A stretch of DNA of 64,000 nucleotides from Akkermansiaceae bacterium. GTDB lineage: Bacteria > Verrucomicrobiota > Verrucomicrobiia > Verrucomicrobiales > Akkermansiaceae. Position 1 is the stretch's first letter. Each line of letters begins with the position of its first letter. Shown here one piece after another: positions 1 through 9,748 of the stretch. The position numbers were made by a program, and so were the translations under genes. Location: contig JAPKCM010000020.1 in the NCBI GenBank assembly GCA_028822935.1, forward strand, positions 1 to 64,000, read 5' to 3'. The notes below the pieces were generated by a model. That model was not told the DNA's origin. It ran no database searches and saw only the letters and a list, made by a program, of their open reading frames with translations.

Positions 1-209
<209 letters not shown>

Positions 210-351
210 CTAAACTCTTAGAAATTAGTCTTTTCTGGCTGTTAGCCAGACTCCTGTTTTCATTCATAACTAACTTCACACGGATGCCAGAGAGTGGCAC
301 TTGTCACAATACTGGCAATCAGAGATCATCACCCGATACATGCGGGTCCTG

Positions 352-471
352 TTCTCTGGTGGCCTTAGCAGAGGGGAACCACCCGGTCCCATTCCGAACC
401 CGGAAGTGAAACTCTCTTGCGCCGATGGTAGTGGGACGATAGGTCCTGTGAGAGTAGGCCGTCGCCAGTTA
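352..471 (+). rRNA. rrf: 5S ribosomal RNA
   Basis: The segment aligns by eye with bacterial 5S rRNA. It has CTGGTGGCC near the 5' end, CCATTCCGAACCCGGAAGTGAA in loops B and C (part quoted: CCGAACCCGGAAGTGAA), GCGCCGATGGTAGT in helix IV, GAGAGTAGG, and a closing GTCGCCAG that pairs with the 5' CTGGTGGC. Length is about 120 nt. Ends are set by the terminal helix and could shift by 1-3 nt. The 210-351 spacer shows no tRNA. Confidence 0.95.
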
Positions 472-473
472 TA

Positions 474-512
474 AGCCCTGTTCCTTCTTACGAAGGTGCA
501 GGGCTCTTTTTG
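474..512 (+). terminator. Rho-independent terminator of the rRNA operon
   Basis: AGCCCTG (474-480) pairs perfectly with CAGGGCT (499-505), with a further internal TTC/GAA pairing around 481-494. CTTTTTG follows directly. It sits a few bases after the 5S gene. Confidence 0.9.
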
Positions 513-588
513 TACCCCCCCCGATGGCATTTTGTAGAAAAATTTACCAAGTGGTCTTCAATCTGCCAATCCTAAGTCCGACAGAGCA

Positions 589-1105
589 CTAGGTGGGCTT
601 GATCAAGGCATACATGTGAGCGTCCGTGGGCTTTCCCTCGACTTGGAGGCGCGAGCGTTGAAGTCCTTCGTAGAGTGCGCCACAGGATTCGGTGACCTTT
701 CGGCTGGCGGTATTTCCATCGGCTACCACGATTTCAAGTCGCTGGAGTGTGAGTTCTTGAAACACGAAATCACGGATCAGAAGAATGGCTTCTCGAGCGG
801 CTCCTTGTCGGAGAAATGAGGATTTTACCCAGTCGCCGAGGTTGCACACGAGATCGATTTTGTTGAGCTGATTGAGCCCGCACGAACCGGCGATGCTCGG
901 TCTCGGTCTCGATGATCAAATGGTTGTAGTCTGATTCTCCCCAGTTGTTGATGCAGCCCCGGACCCAGACTTCCGTTTCCTCAAGATTGTATTCAGGGGT
1001 CAGCCAGGACATCCAGGGGGCGACATGTTACCGGGATTCTTCCACGGCGTCGAAGATCTCGGGAATGTCCTCCAAGAGGTAGGGACGGATGTGGAAGAGA
1101 CTCAT
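589..1105 (-). pseudogene. GNAT (RimJ/RimL-type) acetyltransferase, disrupted
   Basis: Read on the reverse strand from ATG at 1105, the frame gives MSLFHIRPYLLEDIPEIF, then a TAA stop at codon 26 (1030-1028). The same frame resumes with HVAPWMSWLTPEYNLEETEV, as in RimJ/RimL N-acetyltransferases (family pattern ...R.HLAPWM.W...). After IIETETEH the homology moves to another frame: AGSCGLNQLNKIDLVCNLGD and then WVKSSFLRQGAAREA, the acetyl-CoA binding region, on to a normal C-terminus ending YALIKPT. The gene therefore carries one nonsense codon and one frameshift near 893-905. Put together, it would be about 172 aa, a usual length for the family. It lies just after the rRNA terminator in opposite orientation. 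Two independent lesions favour a true pseudogene, but sequencing error at one of them cannot be ruled out from one sequence. Confidence 0.85.
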
Positions 1106-1116
1106 GGGTTGCCATT

Positions 1117-1470
1117 TTAGGCAAGTCTGGCGGATTGGCCATCTTTTGGTGACGCCTTTGGGCTGAAAATTGAGAGATCTTTTCTTCTCCGGCGGAACTT
1201 CAGTAGTCCGCCTGCCACTGCGGCGAGAAGGGCAGTGGCAGGTTTAGGGAGCGGTGCCGTTTGCGTAGGTGCTACGGTGTCATTGAGCCAAAGATCGAGA
1301 AGATTGCCAGTGGAGTCCCAAGCCCGGAAATCGAGTTCATCGACGACGCTGTTCCCGTCCTCCAGGAGGAAAAGAGTGCCCCTGGGTAGGATGAGGTTAA
1401 ACGGAATGTGAATTTCATGAGGAATTTTTTGGGCACTTTCTTGATCGCAACCCTTGGCAAGGAGTGGCAT
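1117..1470 (-). CDS. Small protein with PEP-CTERM-like tail, probable remnant of a surface protein
   Basis: An open frame of 117 aa. Residues about 73-97 have the layout of a PEP-CTERM sorting signal: a P-x-P motif (LPKPATALL), a short hydrophobic helix (AAVAGGLL) and a basic cluster (KFRRRRK). PEP-CTERM proteins normally start with a signal peptide and end right after the basic cluster. Here there is no visible signal peptide, and about 20 residues follow the cluster. I read it as the 3' part of a decayed secreted protein that has run into non-coding sequence. It may not be expressed. It lies divergent to the next gene, with about 115 nt between them. Confidence 0.4.
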   Translation of the reverse strand: MPLLAKGCDQESAQKIPHEIHIPFNLILPRGTLFLLEDGNSVVDELDFRAWDSTGNLLDLWLNDTVAPTQTAPLPKPATALLAAVAGGLLKFRRRRKDLSIFSPKASPKDGQSARLA

Positions 1471-1584
1471 TATTTTTCAAAATTCTTGAGTGAGCCTAAT
1501 CGAGTCGAGGTTGCTTCTTGAAAATGACGAAGTGCGTGACAGATTCTATCGTCTTCGAGAGGTATCAGGGGGGAACGGTTTCGC

Positions 1585-4500
1585 ATGTTTTTAAAGTCAC
1601 AAAAGCTCACCTTTATTCTTGTTTCTCTGTGCCCGGCAATTTCGGGGGCGGAAAAGCTGGGCTTCAATAGCGATGTTCGGCCGATCCTATCGGATCACTG
1701 CTTTACGTGTCATGGATTTGATTCCAACGCCCGGGAAGCCGATCTCAGGCTCGATACGGCGGAGGGGGCTTTTTCGAAAAGGGAGGGTGGTCAAGCGATC
1801 GTGCCCGGCGATCTGGCGGGATCGCTCGTTTGGCAAAGAATCATCACGGATGATCCGGACGACGTCATGCCTCCGGCGGATCACTTTTTAAAACTGGATG
1901 AAAAGGACAAGGCCCTGCTTAAGCGCTGGATCGAAGAAGGCGCGCCTTACGAAAAGCACTGGACGTTTACCGAGGTGACGAAGCCTGCGCTGAGTGGTAA
2001 TGAGAAGCATGCCATTGATGAACTTGTGCTGCGACGGCTTCAGAAAGAAGAGCTGACGCTTTCTGCGGAGGCGGACAAGCGCACTTTGATTCGTCGACTC
2101 TCTTTTGATTTGCGGGGGCTGCCACCATCGGTTGAGGAAGTTGAAACTCACCTCGCCGATTCTTCACCCGAAGCTTGGGGGAATTTAGTTGACCGATTCA
2201 TCGCGGACCCGGCTTTTGGGGAGCGCTTCTCTTGGCCTTGGCTGGATGCCGCGCGCTATGCCGATAGCAATGGCTACCAAGGCGACCGCGAGCGCACGAT
2301 GTGGCCGTGGCGGGATTGGGTTATCGAGGCGATTAATAAAAACGTCCCTTATGATGACTTCACTGTTTGGCAGATTGCGGGTGATCTTTTGCCCAATGCG
2401 ACCGAAGAGCAGATTCTCGCGACCGGCTTCCTGAGAAATTATGCCATCAATGGCGAAGGGGGACGCATTCCGGAAGAGAACCGCGTCGATTACGTTTTCG
2501 ATATGGCTGAAACGGTGGGCACGGTCTGGATGGGGCTGACTTTTAATTGCTGCCGCTGTCACGATCACAAATACGATCCGCTGGCGCAGAGTGAATATTA
2601 CTCGCTCACCGCTTTCTTCAATCAGACGCCAGTTACGGGGGGCGGTGGCGATCCGCATACCAAGCCATTGCTTTCTGTTTATTCTCCCGAAGAGAAGGCC
2701 GAGAAGCAGAAGCTCAACGAGGAAATCAATGAGAGGAAAAAGGAGAACATTGCTCTTGCGGCTTCTCTAGATTCCGAAGGCGACGCTTGGGAGAAAGGGA
2801 AGGTTGCGAGACTTGCCCTTCCGGCTTGGTCGCCCTTCGTTCCGAGCTCGGTCGAAATCAGCGTTGCAGGAGTCACCTATAAGACGCTGGAGGATCAATC
2901 GATTCTCACCTCGGGGGCCAACCCGAAAAATCTGACCTATACTCTGCGAGTTCCGGTGCCGAAGGAAGGTCTGACGTCACTGCGTCTTGATGCGCTTCGC
3001 CATCCGTCCATGACAAAAGGGGGCATCGCACGCTCGGACAGCGGGAACTTTGTTCTGACAGATCTCGACGTCATTCTTCACGCGCCCGGGCGCAAAGCTG
3101 AAGCTCTCGTTCTTACCCAGCCGGTCGCGACTTTCGAACAAGGTGCTCTCAAGGTCGCCAATGTTCTTGATGAAGATCCCAAGTCGGGTTGGGCCATTCT
3201 CAGCCAAGAGGAGGTGAAAAAGGATCACGCGGCGATCTTTCAATTGAAGACTCCGCTTTCGCCACAGGAGGATGCCTCTTTGGAGATCGTTCTGCGGCAT
3301 GATTCGCAACATGCACAGCATTACTTGGGGCGCTTTCGTCTTTCTCATTCCAATGATCCAAAGGCGACCTTTGCCGCGCAAATTGATGACCTTTATCACA
3401 TCCTGAGTCTTCGGCCTGAGAAGCGATCGAAGGAGCAAAACGACACGGTTCGGGGTGCTCAGCTGGCCGAACAACCGGAGTATGGCGCGAATCTTAATGC
3501 CATCGCCCTACTGGAGAAGCATCTCGTTAATCTCACTAAAAATGTTCCCCGCGTAATGGTGATGTCCGATCTGGAACAACGGCGCAAAACTCACATCCTT
3601 GCGATTGGGTCTTACGAAGCCCGAGGCGAAGAGGTGGAAGCAGGCACGCCCGCCGTTCTTCCTCCTCTCAATGCCGAGGGTCCGGCGACCCGGCTCGATC
3701 TTGCCCGCTGGTTGGTGGATCAAAAAAATCCGCTGACGTCGCGAGTGACAATCAATCGTTTGTGGCAGGAGATTTTTGGCATTGGTTTGGTGAAGAGCGC
3801 GGAAGACTTCGGAGTTCAAAGTGAAGTCCCCATTTACCCCGAACTCATCGACTGGCTGGCGGCAGACTTTATGGAGTCCGGATGGGACTTTAAGAAGCTC
3901 GTCAAAACGATTGTGACGAGCCGGGTCTATCGCCAATCGTCGCGGGTTGATTCCCTCTCCCTGGAAAAGGATCCGGACAACCGCTTCCATGCACGTGGTC
4001 CGCGGTATCGGCTGCCATCTTGGATGATTCGTGATCAAGCGATGGCCGCATCCGGTCTCCTCGTTGATCAGATCGGTGGTGCTCCCGTGAAACCTTGGCA
4101 GCCCGAGGGGCTTTGGGCAGAGGTGACGTTTGGAAAGAAGAAATACACGCCGGATCTTGGCGAGGCGCTCCGACGTCGCACGGTTTACACCTTTTGGCGT
4201 CGGATCTCTGCTCCGCCGATGATCTTCGATAACGCGAAGCGTGAGGCTTGCGAAGTGGGCTCTTACCGCACGAATTCCCCGCTGCATGCGCTCGCGATTC
4301 TCAATGATCCGTTTTATCTCGAGGCGGCTCGGTCGCTTGCGAGTCGTGCCGTGGAAAAGGATACCGCCGATCCCGTCGCGGCCGCCTTCGAGCTCATCAT
4401 GATTCGGCCGCCTTCAAAAATGGAAGTCGCCATTCTAAAGAAAATGTATGAGGGACTTCGCGCTTCATTTGAGCGCGATCCGGAGACCGCAAAAGATCTC

Positions 4501-4614
4501 AATGCTGTTGGAGAGGCCTCTGGAAATCCTGACCTCGATGAGATCACAGAGGCGGCGCTCAGTTCGTTGTGTCTCTCGCTCCTGAACACGGACGAAGCTC
4601 TCACGAAAGAATGA
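1585..4614 (+). CDS. PSCyt1-PSCyt2-PSD1 cytochrome (DUF1549/DUF1553), pair 1
   Basis: A secreted haem protein of 1009 aa. Residues 1-22 form a Sec signal peptide. A planctomycete-type cytochrome c domain follows, with CFTCH at 39-43 and the usual LRLD and PGD motifs. DUF1549 (PSCyt2) spans about 150-370 and holds a second CxxCH ([13 protein letters not shown], near 320). DUF1553 (PSD1) spans about 695-960, with ARWLVDQKNPLTSRVTINR-type sequence and GVQSEVPIYPELIDWLA. Between them, at about 400-610, sits a beta-sandwich-like module (LRLDALRHPSM...GNFVLTDLDV...GWAI...LGRFRLS) that recurs in two other PSD1 proteins here. The DUF1501 partner begins 10 nt downstream, so the two are probably co-transcribed and act outside the cytoplasm. 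The domain families have no settled biochemical function; electron transfer linked to substrate oxidation is an inference. Confidence 0.93.
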   Translation: MFLKSQKLTFILVSLCPAISGAEKLGFNSDVRPILSDHCFTCHGFDSNAREADLRLDTAEGAFSKREGGQAIVPGDLAGSLVWQRIITDDPDDVMPPADHFLKLDEKDKALLKRWIEEGAPYEKHWTFTEVTKPALSGNEKHAIDELVLRRLQKEELTLSAEADKRTLIRRLSFDLRGLPPSVEEVETHLADSSPEAWGNLVDRFIADPAFGERFSWPWLDAARYADSNGYQGDRERTMWPWRDWVIEAINKNVPYDDFTVWQIAGDLLPNATEEQILATGFLRNYAINGEGGRIPEENRVDYVFDMAETVGTVWMGLTFNCCRCHDHKYDPLAQSEYYSLTAFFNQTPVTGGGGDPHTKPLLSVYSPEEKAEKQKLNEEINERKKENIALAASLDSEGDAWEKGKVARLALPAWSPFVPSSVEISVAGVTYKTLEDQSILTSGANPKNLTYTLRVPVPKEGLTSLRLDALRHPSMTKGGIARSDSGNFVLTDLDVILHAPGRKAEALVLTQPVATFEQGALKVANVLDEDPKSGWAILSQEEVKKDHAAIFQLKTPLSPQEDASLEIVLRHDSQHAQHYLGRFRLSHSNDPKATFAAQIDDLYHILSLRPEKRSKEQNDTVRGAQLAEQPEYGANLNAIALLEKHLVNLTKNVPRVMVMSDLEQRRKTHILAIGSYEARGEEVEAGTPAVLPPLNAEGPATRLDLARWLVDQKNPLTSRVTINRLWQEIFGIGLVKSAEDFGVQSEVPIYPELIDWLAADFMESGWDFKKLVKTIVTSRVYRQSSRVDSLSLEKDPDNRFHARGPRYRLPSWMIRDQAMAASGLLVDQIGGAPVKPWQPEGLWAEVTFGKKKYTPDLGEALRRRTVYTFWRRISAPPMIFDNAKREACEVGSYRTNSPLHALAILNDPFYLEAARSLASRAVEKDTADPVAAAFELIMIRPPSKMEVAILKKMYEGLRASFERDPETAKDLNAVGEASGNPDLDEITEAALSSLCLSLLNTDEALTKE

Positions 4615-4624
4615 AATTTTTGCC

Positions 4625-6070
4625 ATGAATCCACTTTTAGAAAGCCAGCACCTCACGAACCGCCGCCATTTTTTTGGTAAGAGTGCGGTGGGGCTCGGCG
4701 TGCCTGCGCTCGCGTCGCTGCTAGGACAGGAAGCCGGTGGGGAGGAACTCCTTTTAAAAGCATTCCAAAAAATCGCGCCCAAGGCCAAGCGCGTCATTTA
4801 TCTCTTTCAGAATGGTGGACCCAGCCATCTCGAGTTGTTCGACCAAAAGCCTGAGCTGGCGAAGTTAGACAACAAACCCGTTCCGCCGGGTTACATGGAA
4901 GGGAAACGTTTCAGCACGATGTCGGCGGCTGCCAACAAGCGGGTTCTGCTCAACGCGATCGAGCCTTTTGAAAAGCACGGTCAATCGGGCGCAACGGTCA
5001 GTGCCTTGATGCCCCATACCGCGAAGATGGCCGATGACATCTGCTTTATCAAAAGCATGCACACCGAGCAGGTGAATCATGCCCCGGCGATCAACTTTTT
5101 CCTCTCTGGATTTCAGATTCCCGGGCGGCCCACTGCGGGTTCCTGGCTGAGTTATGGGCTGGGCACGATGAATGAGAATTTGCCCACCTTCGTGGTAATG
5201 ACATCGGTGACCAAGGGGACCTCATGTGGTCAAATTTTCTACGACTCCTACTGGAGTAACGGCTTTTTGCCATCGCATCATCAAGGAGTGAAGTTGCGTC
5301 CAGGGAATAGTCCAGTGCTGTATCTGAAGAATCCCAAGGGCATGAGTCACAAGCTGCGGCGTCAGATGCTCGACGGTATTTCGGCGCTCAATGAGGAAAA
5401 GCTGGCAGCGATTGGTGATCCGGAAATAACGACCCGCATCGCGCAATACGAGATGGCCTATCGGATGCAAACGAGCGTCCCGGAGTTGGCTGATATTTCG
5501 GATGAGCCGAAGGACATTCTCGACTTGTATGGACCTGGTGTCCACGAGGGTGGAACCTTTGCGCGGAACTGTCTTTTGGCCCGTCGGCTCGTCGAGCGTG
5601 GCACTCGTTTTGTCCAGCTCATGCACGCGGGTTGGGATCAGCACAACTCGCTCACGACCGAACTTTACAGCCAGTGCCGCGATACCGATCAACCCTCCGC
5701 GGGACTTCTGCAGGATTTAAAACAACGCGGGATGCTTGATGATACGCTCGTCATCTGGGGTGGCGAATTCGGGCGTACTCCCTTCTTGCAGGGCGACTAC
5801 AATAAGCGCGAACGCTGGGGCCGCGATCATCATCCTTATGCTTTTACGATCTGGATGGCCGGGGGAGGAATCAAGCCGGGGATGACCTATGGCGAGAGCG
5901 ACGATATCGGCTTCAATGTCGCAAACGACGGCGTTCACGTTCACGACTTTCAAGCGACGCTTCTCCATCTTCTGGGAATCGATCACGAACGACTGACCTA
6001 TAAATTTCAGGGTCGTCACTATCGTCTTACCGATGTGCACGGGAAGGTCATTAAGCCGATTTTGGCTTAG
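4625..6070 (+). CDS. DUF1501 protein, Tat signal, pair 1
   Basis: A 481-aa member of DUF1501, a family related to the alkaline phosphatase/sulfatase superfamily. The N-terminus has a twin-arginine signal (TNRRHFFGKSAVGLGVPALA), implying export in folded form. Visible family motifs are FQNGGPSHLELFDQKPEL (about 62-79), [28 protein letters not shown] (about 375-386), GRDHHPYAFTIWMAGGG, and near the end [19 protein letters not shown]. These His/Asp-rich blocks are where the superfamily binds metals; which residues are catalytic in DUF1501 is not established. It lies 10 nt after the PSD1 gene, as in the other four pairs. Its stop codon overlaps the convergent neighbour's stop by 4 nt (TTAG), so no terminator fits between them. 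Confidence 0.93.
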   Translation: MNPLLESQHLTNRRHFFGKSAVGLGVPALASLLGQEAGGEELLLKAFQKIAPKAKRVIYLFQNGGPSHLELFDQKPELAKLDNKPVPPGYMEGKRFSTMSAAANKRVLLNAIEPFEKHGQSGATVSALMPHTAKMADDICFIKSMHTEQVNHAPAINFFLSGFQIPGRPTAGSWLSYGLGTMNENLPTFVVMTSVTKGTSCGQIFYDSYWSNGFLPSHHQGVKLRPGNSPVLYLKNPKGMSHKLRRQMLDGISALNEEKLAAIGDPEITTRIAQYEMAYRMQTSVPELADISDEPKDILDLYGPGVHEGGTFARNCLLARRLVERGTRFVQLMHAGWDQHNSLTTELYSQCRDTDQPSAGLLQDLKQRGMLDDTLVIWGGEFGRTPFLQGDYNKRERWGRDHHPYAFTIWMAGGGIKPGMTYGESDDIGFNVANDGVHVHDFQATLLHLLGIDHERLTYKFQGRHYRLTDVHGKVIKPILA

Positions 6071-9000
6071 TCGGGAAGTTTGAAGATGGAGTTGTGGATG
6101 AGGCGGGTGATTTTTTTTCCTGCCGGATCGGTGAGAGTCATTTCGATGGACATGCCCCAGGTGGGTTTTAGGTCGGGGATGGTGAGGTGGAGTTGGTTGC
6201 CTTCGAGGGTGGCAGCGGTGACTTTGAGTTCGTTCTCGTTGTAGTGTTTGGAGCCGTAGCTTTTGGTGCGTTTGAGGTTCCACGCTTTGATGGTAAAGTT
6301 TTCGGGCTTCACCGAAGCAGGATCGACTTCATTGGAGAGGGTGATTTTTACTCCGGTCTTGGTTGCGTTGAGTCCGATGGGGAGGTGGGCTGGTTTTGCG
6401 GTTTTGCGGATGCGGTAGAAGCCGCCGGGTTGGCGTTGATTGCTGCCCCAAGCGAACATGCCGCAGCCGTAGAGTTGGCCGTCTTTTGGATGGAAGCGGC
6501 CGCGCATGATACCGGTGGGAAATTGCGTGAGGGGGAGTTCGCACATTCCGCCTTGGCGGTGGTCGCCGATTTTTTCGTGCGGTACGACGTGGATTTTGCC
6601 GTAGCCGTAACTGAGGTTGAGGAGTTGCCCGTTGAGGGCTCCCCATTTGGCATTCTTGGGAACCCAGAGGAGTTCGGAGGGACTGCGATCGAATTTATTA
6701 GTGATCCAGCAGAGGGGATCTTTCATAGCGGCGTCCGCGGTGTCAGTGACGGGGGAGTAGCCGTAGATGTTGCCGAAGAATTCGCTGGGGCCGTCGCCGT
6801 TGACCCAGTTGATGCGGTTCTTGGGGTTCCAGTGGCCTTCTTGGTCGGTGACGATGAAGGTGCCATCGGGGTTGAGGCAGACGCCATTGGCAGCGCGGAA
6901 GCCGGTGGCTAGGATGTCGGTTTTTGAACCATCGGCGCTGACGCGGAGAAGGGTGCCGTGGTGGGGGACGAGGGAGTCCTTGGCGTGGCGGGCGGACTTG
7001 GCGTAGTAGAAGTTTCCGGCGTCGTCGGTCTGGAGGCCCATCGCGAATTCGTGGAAGTGCTCGGTGACTTGGTGGTCGTTGTTGAGGCACTCGATGTGAT
7101 CGATGGTTTCGTCGCCGTTGAGGTCGTGGAGTTTGGCGAGTTGGTCGCGGCAGGTCACGTGGATTTTGTCGTCGATAATTTTGAGGCCGAGGGGTTGGAA
7201 GAGGCCGGAGCAGATGCGCTTCCAGGTGAGTTGGCCTTCGAGTTGGTCGATCCCTTCGACGATCCAGACGTCGCCCATCCAGGTGCAGACGGCGGCGCGC
7301 TTGCCATCGGGGTAGAAGTCGAAGCCGCTGGTGCGCATTAAAGAGGCGTGGGGATTTTCAGTGGCGGTGGGGACGGTGAGGGTGTCGACGGCGAAGGGGC
7401 CGGAGGCGTCACCGGGTTGGATTTGGGTGGTGACGGTGATGGGTGGAAATTTTTTCTCTAGACCTCTGGGGCGAGTCCAACGGTTATCAGAAATGAGTTT
7501 GGTTTCTCCTGAGGGAAGAGTCTGAAGGGTAATCGTATTGGTTATTTCGTCTGTCGGTTTAATTGAGAGACAGAGAGCTCCGTCCTCAACTTTCCAGGGC
7601 CCTTCGGGAGCTGGCCCTTTGTGATCCTGAACTCTTAAGGTGAGTTCTTGTTTTTGGTTGGAGATGAAAATATTTCGGATGAAGCCGCCTTCTGGAATCT
7701 CGTAAATATCTTCCAATATCCATGCTTCTCCGACTTTATATTTGATCACTGGTTTTCCCTCGATGACAAAAACACCTTTAAACTTCACCCAGTCCTTGGG
7801 CAGCGGTCCGAAAAGGCGGCCGTCTTTTCCTTTGACTCGGATGGGATCCCAGGAGCCGGTTTCGGGGTGGGCCCAGCCGGGGCGGTCGGGGTTGGTGAGG
7901 ATTCGCTTGCCGACGATGGAGGTGTGGGTGCCGTGGGAGCCATCGAAGTCGATGCCTTTCCAGTCGACGAATTGGTCGCCGGTGTAGATGGCGGCGAGGC
8001 GCATGGTGTCGTGATCGTAGACGGCCCAGGAGTTTCCTTTTGAGATGCCGCCGGGGCCGGAGTTGAGTCGGATGGCGAGGCCTTTTTGGGCGATATTGAC
8101 GTTTTTATCGATGGGGCCGGGTTCGATTTGGTAGGTGCCGAAGAGGACGTTGCCGAAGTCCATCATCTTGTAGGAAGGAGGGGTTTCGAGGGTTTCTTTT
8201 TCTTCGATGAGGCTTTGGCCGAGGGGGAGATTTTGGAGGTAGGCGTCGTCGACTACGGTGAGCTGGGAAGGGTTTGATTTCTCGAGGAACTGGGAGCGGA
8301 TGTAGTGGATGACGTCGTATTTCTGTCGGGTGGAGAAATGGGGCATGGGCATCATCATGCCGTAGCCCTTGGTGAGGGTCTGGAACATGCGATAGGGGTC
8401 GGAGCCGTTCTTGAATTGTCCTTCGTGGAACTTGAGGGCGATGGGGATGGAGCCTTCTTTTGTTTCATCGCCGTGGCAGGTGATACAGAGTTGCTGGTAG
8501 ATTTTTTGGCCGCGCTTGAGGGAGTCGGGGTTCCAGTTGCGGATGATTTTCTGGTGGTCGGAGATTTCTAGAGATTGAGTCCACGCTTGGTGGATGGTGA
8601 GGTCCGTGGATGGGTTGAGGGTGACTTGGGTTGAGAAGGGGTTGGGGAGGTTTTTAACCGCAGATTGACGCGGATTTTTTTCTTGGTTGAGGAGGGGAGA
8701 TTTTTTTGATGAAGCTTTCCAGTGGAAGTCGGGGGTGTTGAGTTGGTTGGTTTTTTTGTCGGCGAGGGTTCGGATTTCTTGGTAGTCGAGGGCGCGCTTC
8801 CAGAAGAGGACTTGGGAGATGGAGCCGTCTTTGAAATCGTAGGCGAAGTCGGGAGTGGTGGAGCCGATTTTGAAGACGTGATCTTTTTCGTCTATCGATG
8901 AGAGATCCTTGCGAGATTGGAGCTCTTTGCCATCGAGGTAGAGGCTGATTCCTCCTTTTTTATTTCCGACGATGACGGCGAGGTGTTCTTTGCCGTCGTT

Positions 9001-9558
9001 GACTTTTGGACCGCCACGCATGAGGCCGACCCAGCCGACGTCGTAGTGGAGTTGGCCGTTTTCTAGGAAGAGAGTTTTCCCGCCTTTGGCCCATTTGCCT
9101 TGGGCGGGAGCGCGGGAGGCGAGGGTGCCGCTAGCGGCAGTGGTGGAGAAGCGGGCAATGAGAGTGAAGGCCTCGTCCATGGGGAAGTCTTTTCCGGGAC
9201 GGGGAGCAAAGGAAGTTGCGCCATCGGTGACAAGGGTGTTGGGGATCTCGATGCGGCGGGTGGTGGGATCGCCGGAGGAGGTGAGGTTGATCGTGGCGGG
9301 GTGATTCGGGAGGTGCTCGAAGGTAAGGTCGGCGGTGACGTTTTGGCCGGAGGGGAGCTCGAGGGGGTAGTCGCCAAAGTTGAGGACGGGTGGCCTTTCG
9401 GAGGAGTAGTTGAGGAAGAGGCGGAAGTTGCTGAGGTTCTGGCCGGAAGTGAAGTTGGTGTGGGTCTTCTCGGCGGGGATCGAGGTTGGAGGGGTGACCT
9501 GGGCGAAGATCGGGGAGAATGAGAGAAGGAGGGAGAGGGGGATGAGGAAGGATTTCAT
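6067..9558 (-). CDS. LamG / cytochrome c / DUF6797-like / beta-propeller secreted protein
   Basis: A secreted multidomain protein of 1163 aa. Residues 1-19 are a signal peptide. A concanavalin/LamG-like module covers about 115-260 (SLYLDGKEL, VLFWKRALDYQEIRTL). A class I cytochrome c domain at about 340-420 has LCITCHGDE as haem site and a MMMPMPHF stretch that could supply the Met ligand. The middle, about 470-700, resembles the DUF6797-type region that often follows such cytochromes. The C-terminal part, about 740-1060, resembles the propeller of putative membrane-bound dehydrogenases (SGFDFYPDGKRAAVCTWMGD, NGVCLNPDGTFIVTDQEGHW). A likely role is oxidation of a sugar or polyol with electrons passed to the haem; this is inference. 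The linker before the haem domain is encoded by a copy of a dispersed intergenic motif (8656-8678). The signal-peptide DNA closely matches that of the serine hydrolase at 24474. Confidence 0.88.
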   Translation of the reverse strand: MKSFLIPLSLLLSFSPIFAQVTPPTSIPAEKTHTNFTSGQNLSNFRLFLNYSSERPPVLNFGDYPLELPSGQNVTADLTFEHLPNHPATINLTSSGDPTTRRIEIPNTLVTDGATSFAPRPGKDFPMDEAFTLIARFSTTAASGTLASRAPAQGKWAKGGKTLFLENGQLHYDVGWVGLMRGGPKVNDGKEHLAVIVGNKKGGISLYLDGKELQSRKDLSSIDEKDHVFKIGSTTPDFAYDFKDGSISQVLFWKRALDYQEIRTLADKKTNQLNTPDFHWKASSKKSPLLNQEKNPRQSAVKNLPNPFSTQVTLNPSTDLTIHQAWTQSLEISDHQKIIRNWNPDSLKRGQKIYQQLCITCHGDETKEGSIPIALKFHEGQFKNGSDPYRMFQTLTKGYGMMMPMPHFSTRQKYDVIHYIRSQFLEKSNPSQLTVVDDAYLQNLPLGQSLIEEKETLETPPSYKMMDFGNVLFGTYQIEPGPIDKNVNIAQKGLAIRLNSGPGGISKGNSWAVYDHDTMRLAAIYTGDQFVDWKGIDFDGSHGTHTSIVGKRILTNPDRPGWAHPETGSWDPIRVKGKDGRLFGPLPKDWVKFKGVFVIEGKPVIKYKVGEAWILEDIYEIPEGGFIRNIFISNQKQELTLRVQDHKGPAPEGPWKVEDGALCLSIKPTDEITNTITLQTLPSGETKLISDNRWTRPRGLEKKFPPITVTTQIQPGDASGPFAVDTLTVPTATENPHASLMRTSGFDFYPDGKRAAVCTWMGDVWIVEGIDQLEGQLTWKRICSGLFQPLGLKIIDDKIHVTCRDQLAKLHDLNGDETIDHIECLNNDHQVTEHFHEFAMGLQTDDAGNFYYAKSARHAKDSLVPHHGTLLRVSADGSKTDILATGFRAANGVCLNPDGTFIVTDQEGHWNPKNRINWVNGDGPSEFFGNIYGYSPVTDTADAAMKDPLCWITNKFDRSPSELLWVPKNAKWGALNGQLLNLSYGYGKIHVVPHEKIGDHRQGGMCELPLTQFPTGIMRGRFHPKDGQLYGCGMFAWGSNQRQPGGFYRIRKTAKPAHLPIGLNATKTGVKITLSNEVDPASVKPENFTIKAWNLKRTKSYGSKHYNENELKVTAATLEGNQLHLTIPDLKPTWGMSIEMTLTDPAGKKITRLIHNSIFKLPD

Positions 9559-9748
9559 CAGAAATTAGGGTCGCAAGAGGAGGGAGGTTGTCGAGGAAGA
9601 AGAGGCTTGGTTGGGGGGACGGGCGAACGCGAATCTCGCGAATTAACGCTCATTTTATGACTCCCGCGTTTGAGCTGCCCTGTGGAAGAATGGATAGAAT
9701 GAATTTGACGGGAGGAGGGGGAAACTCCTTACTGGGAGGTAAGATTTT

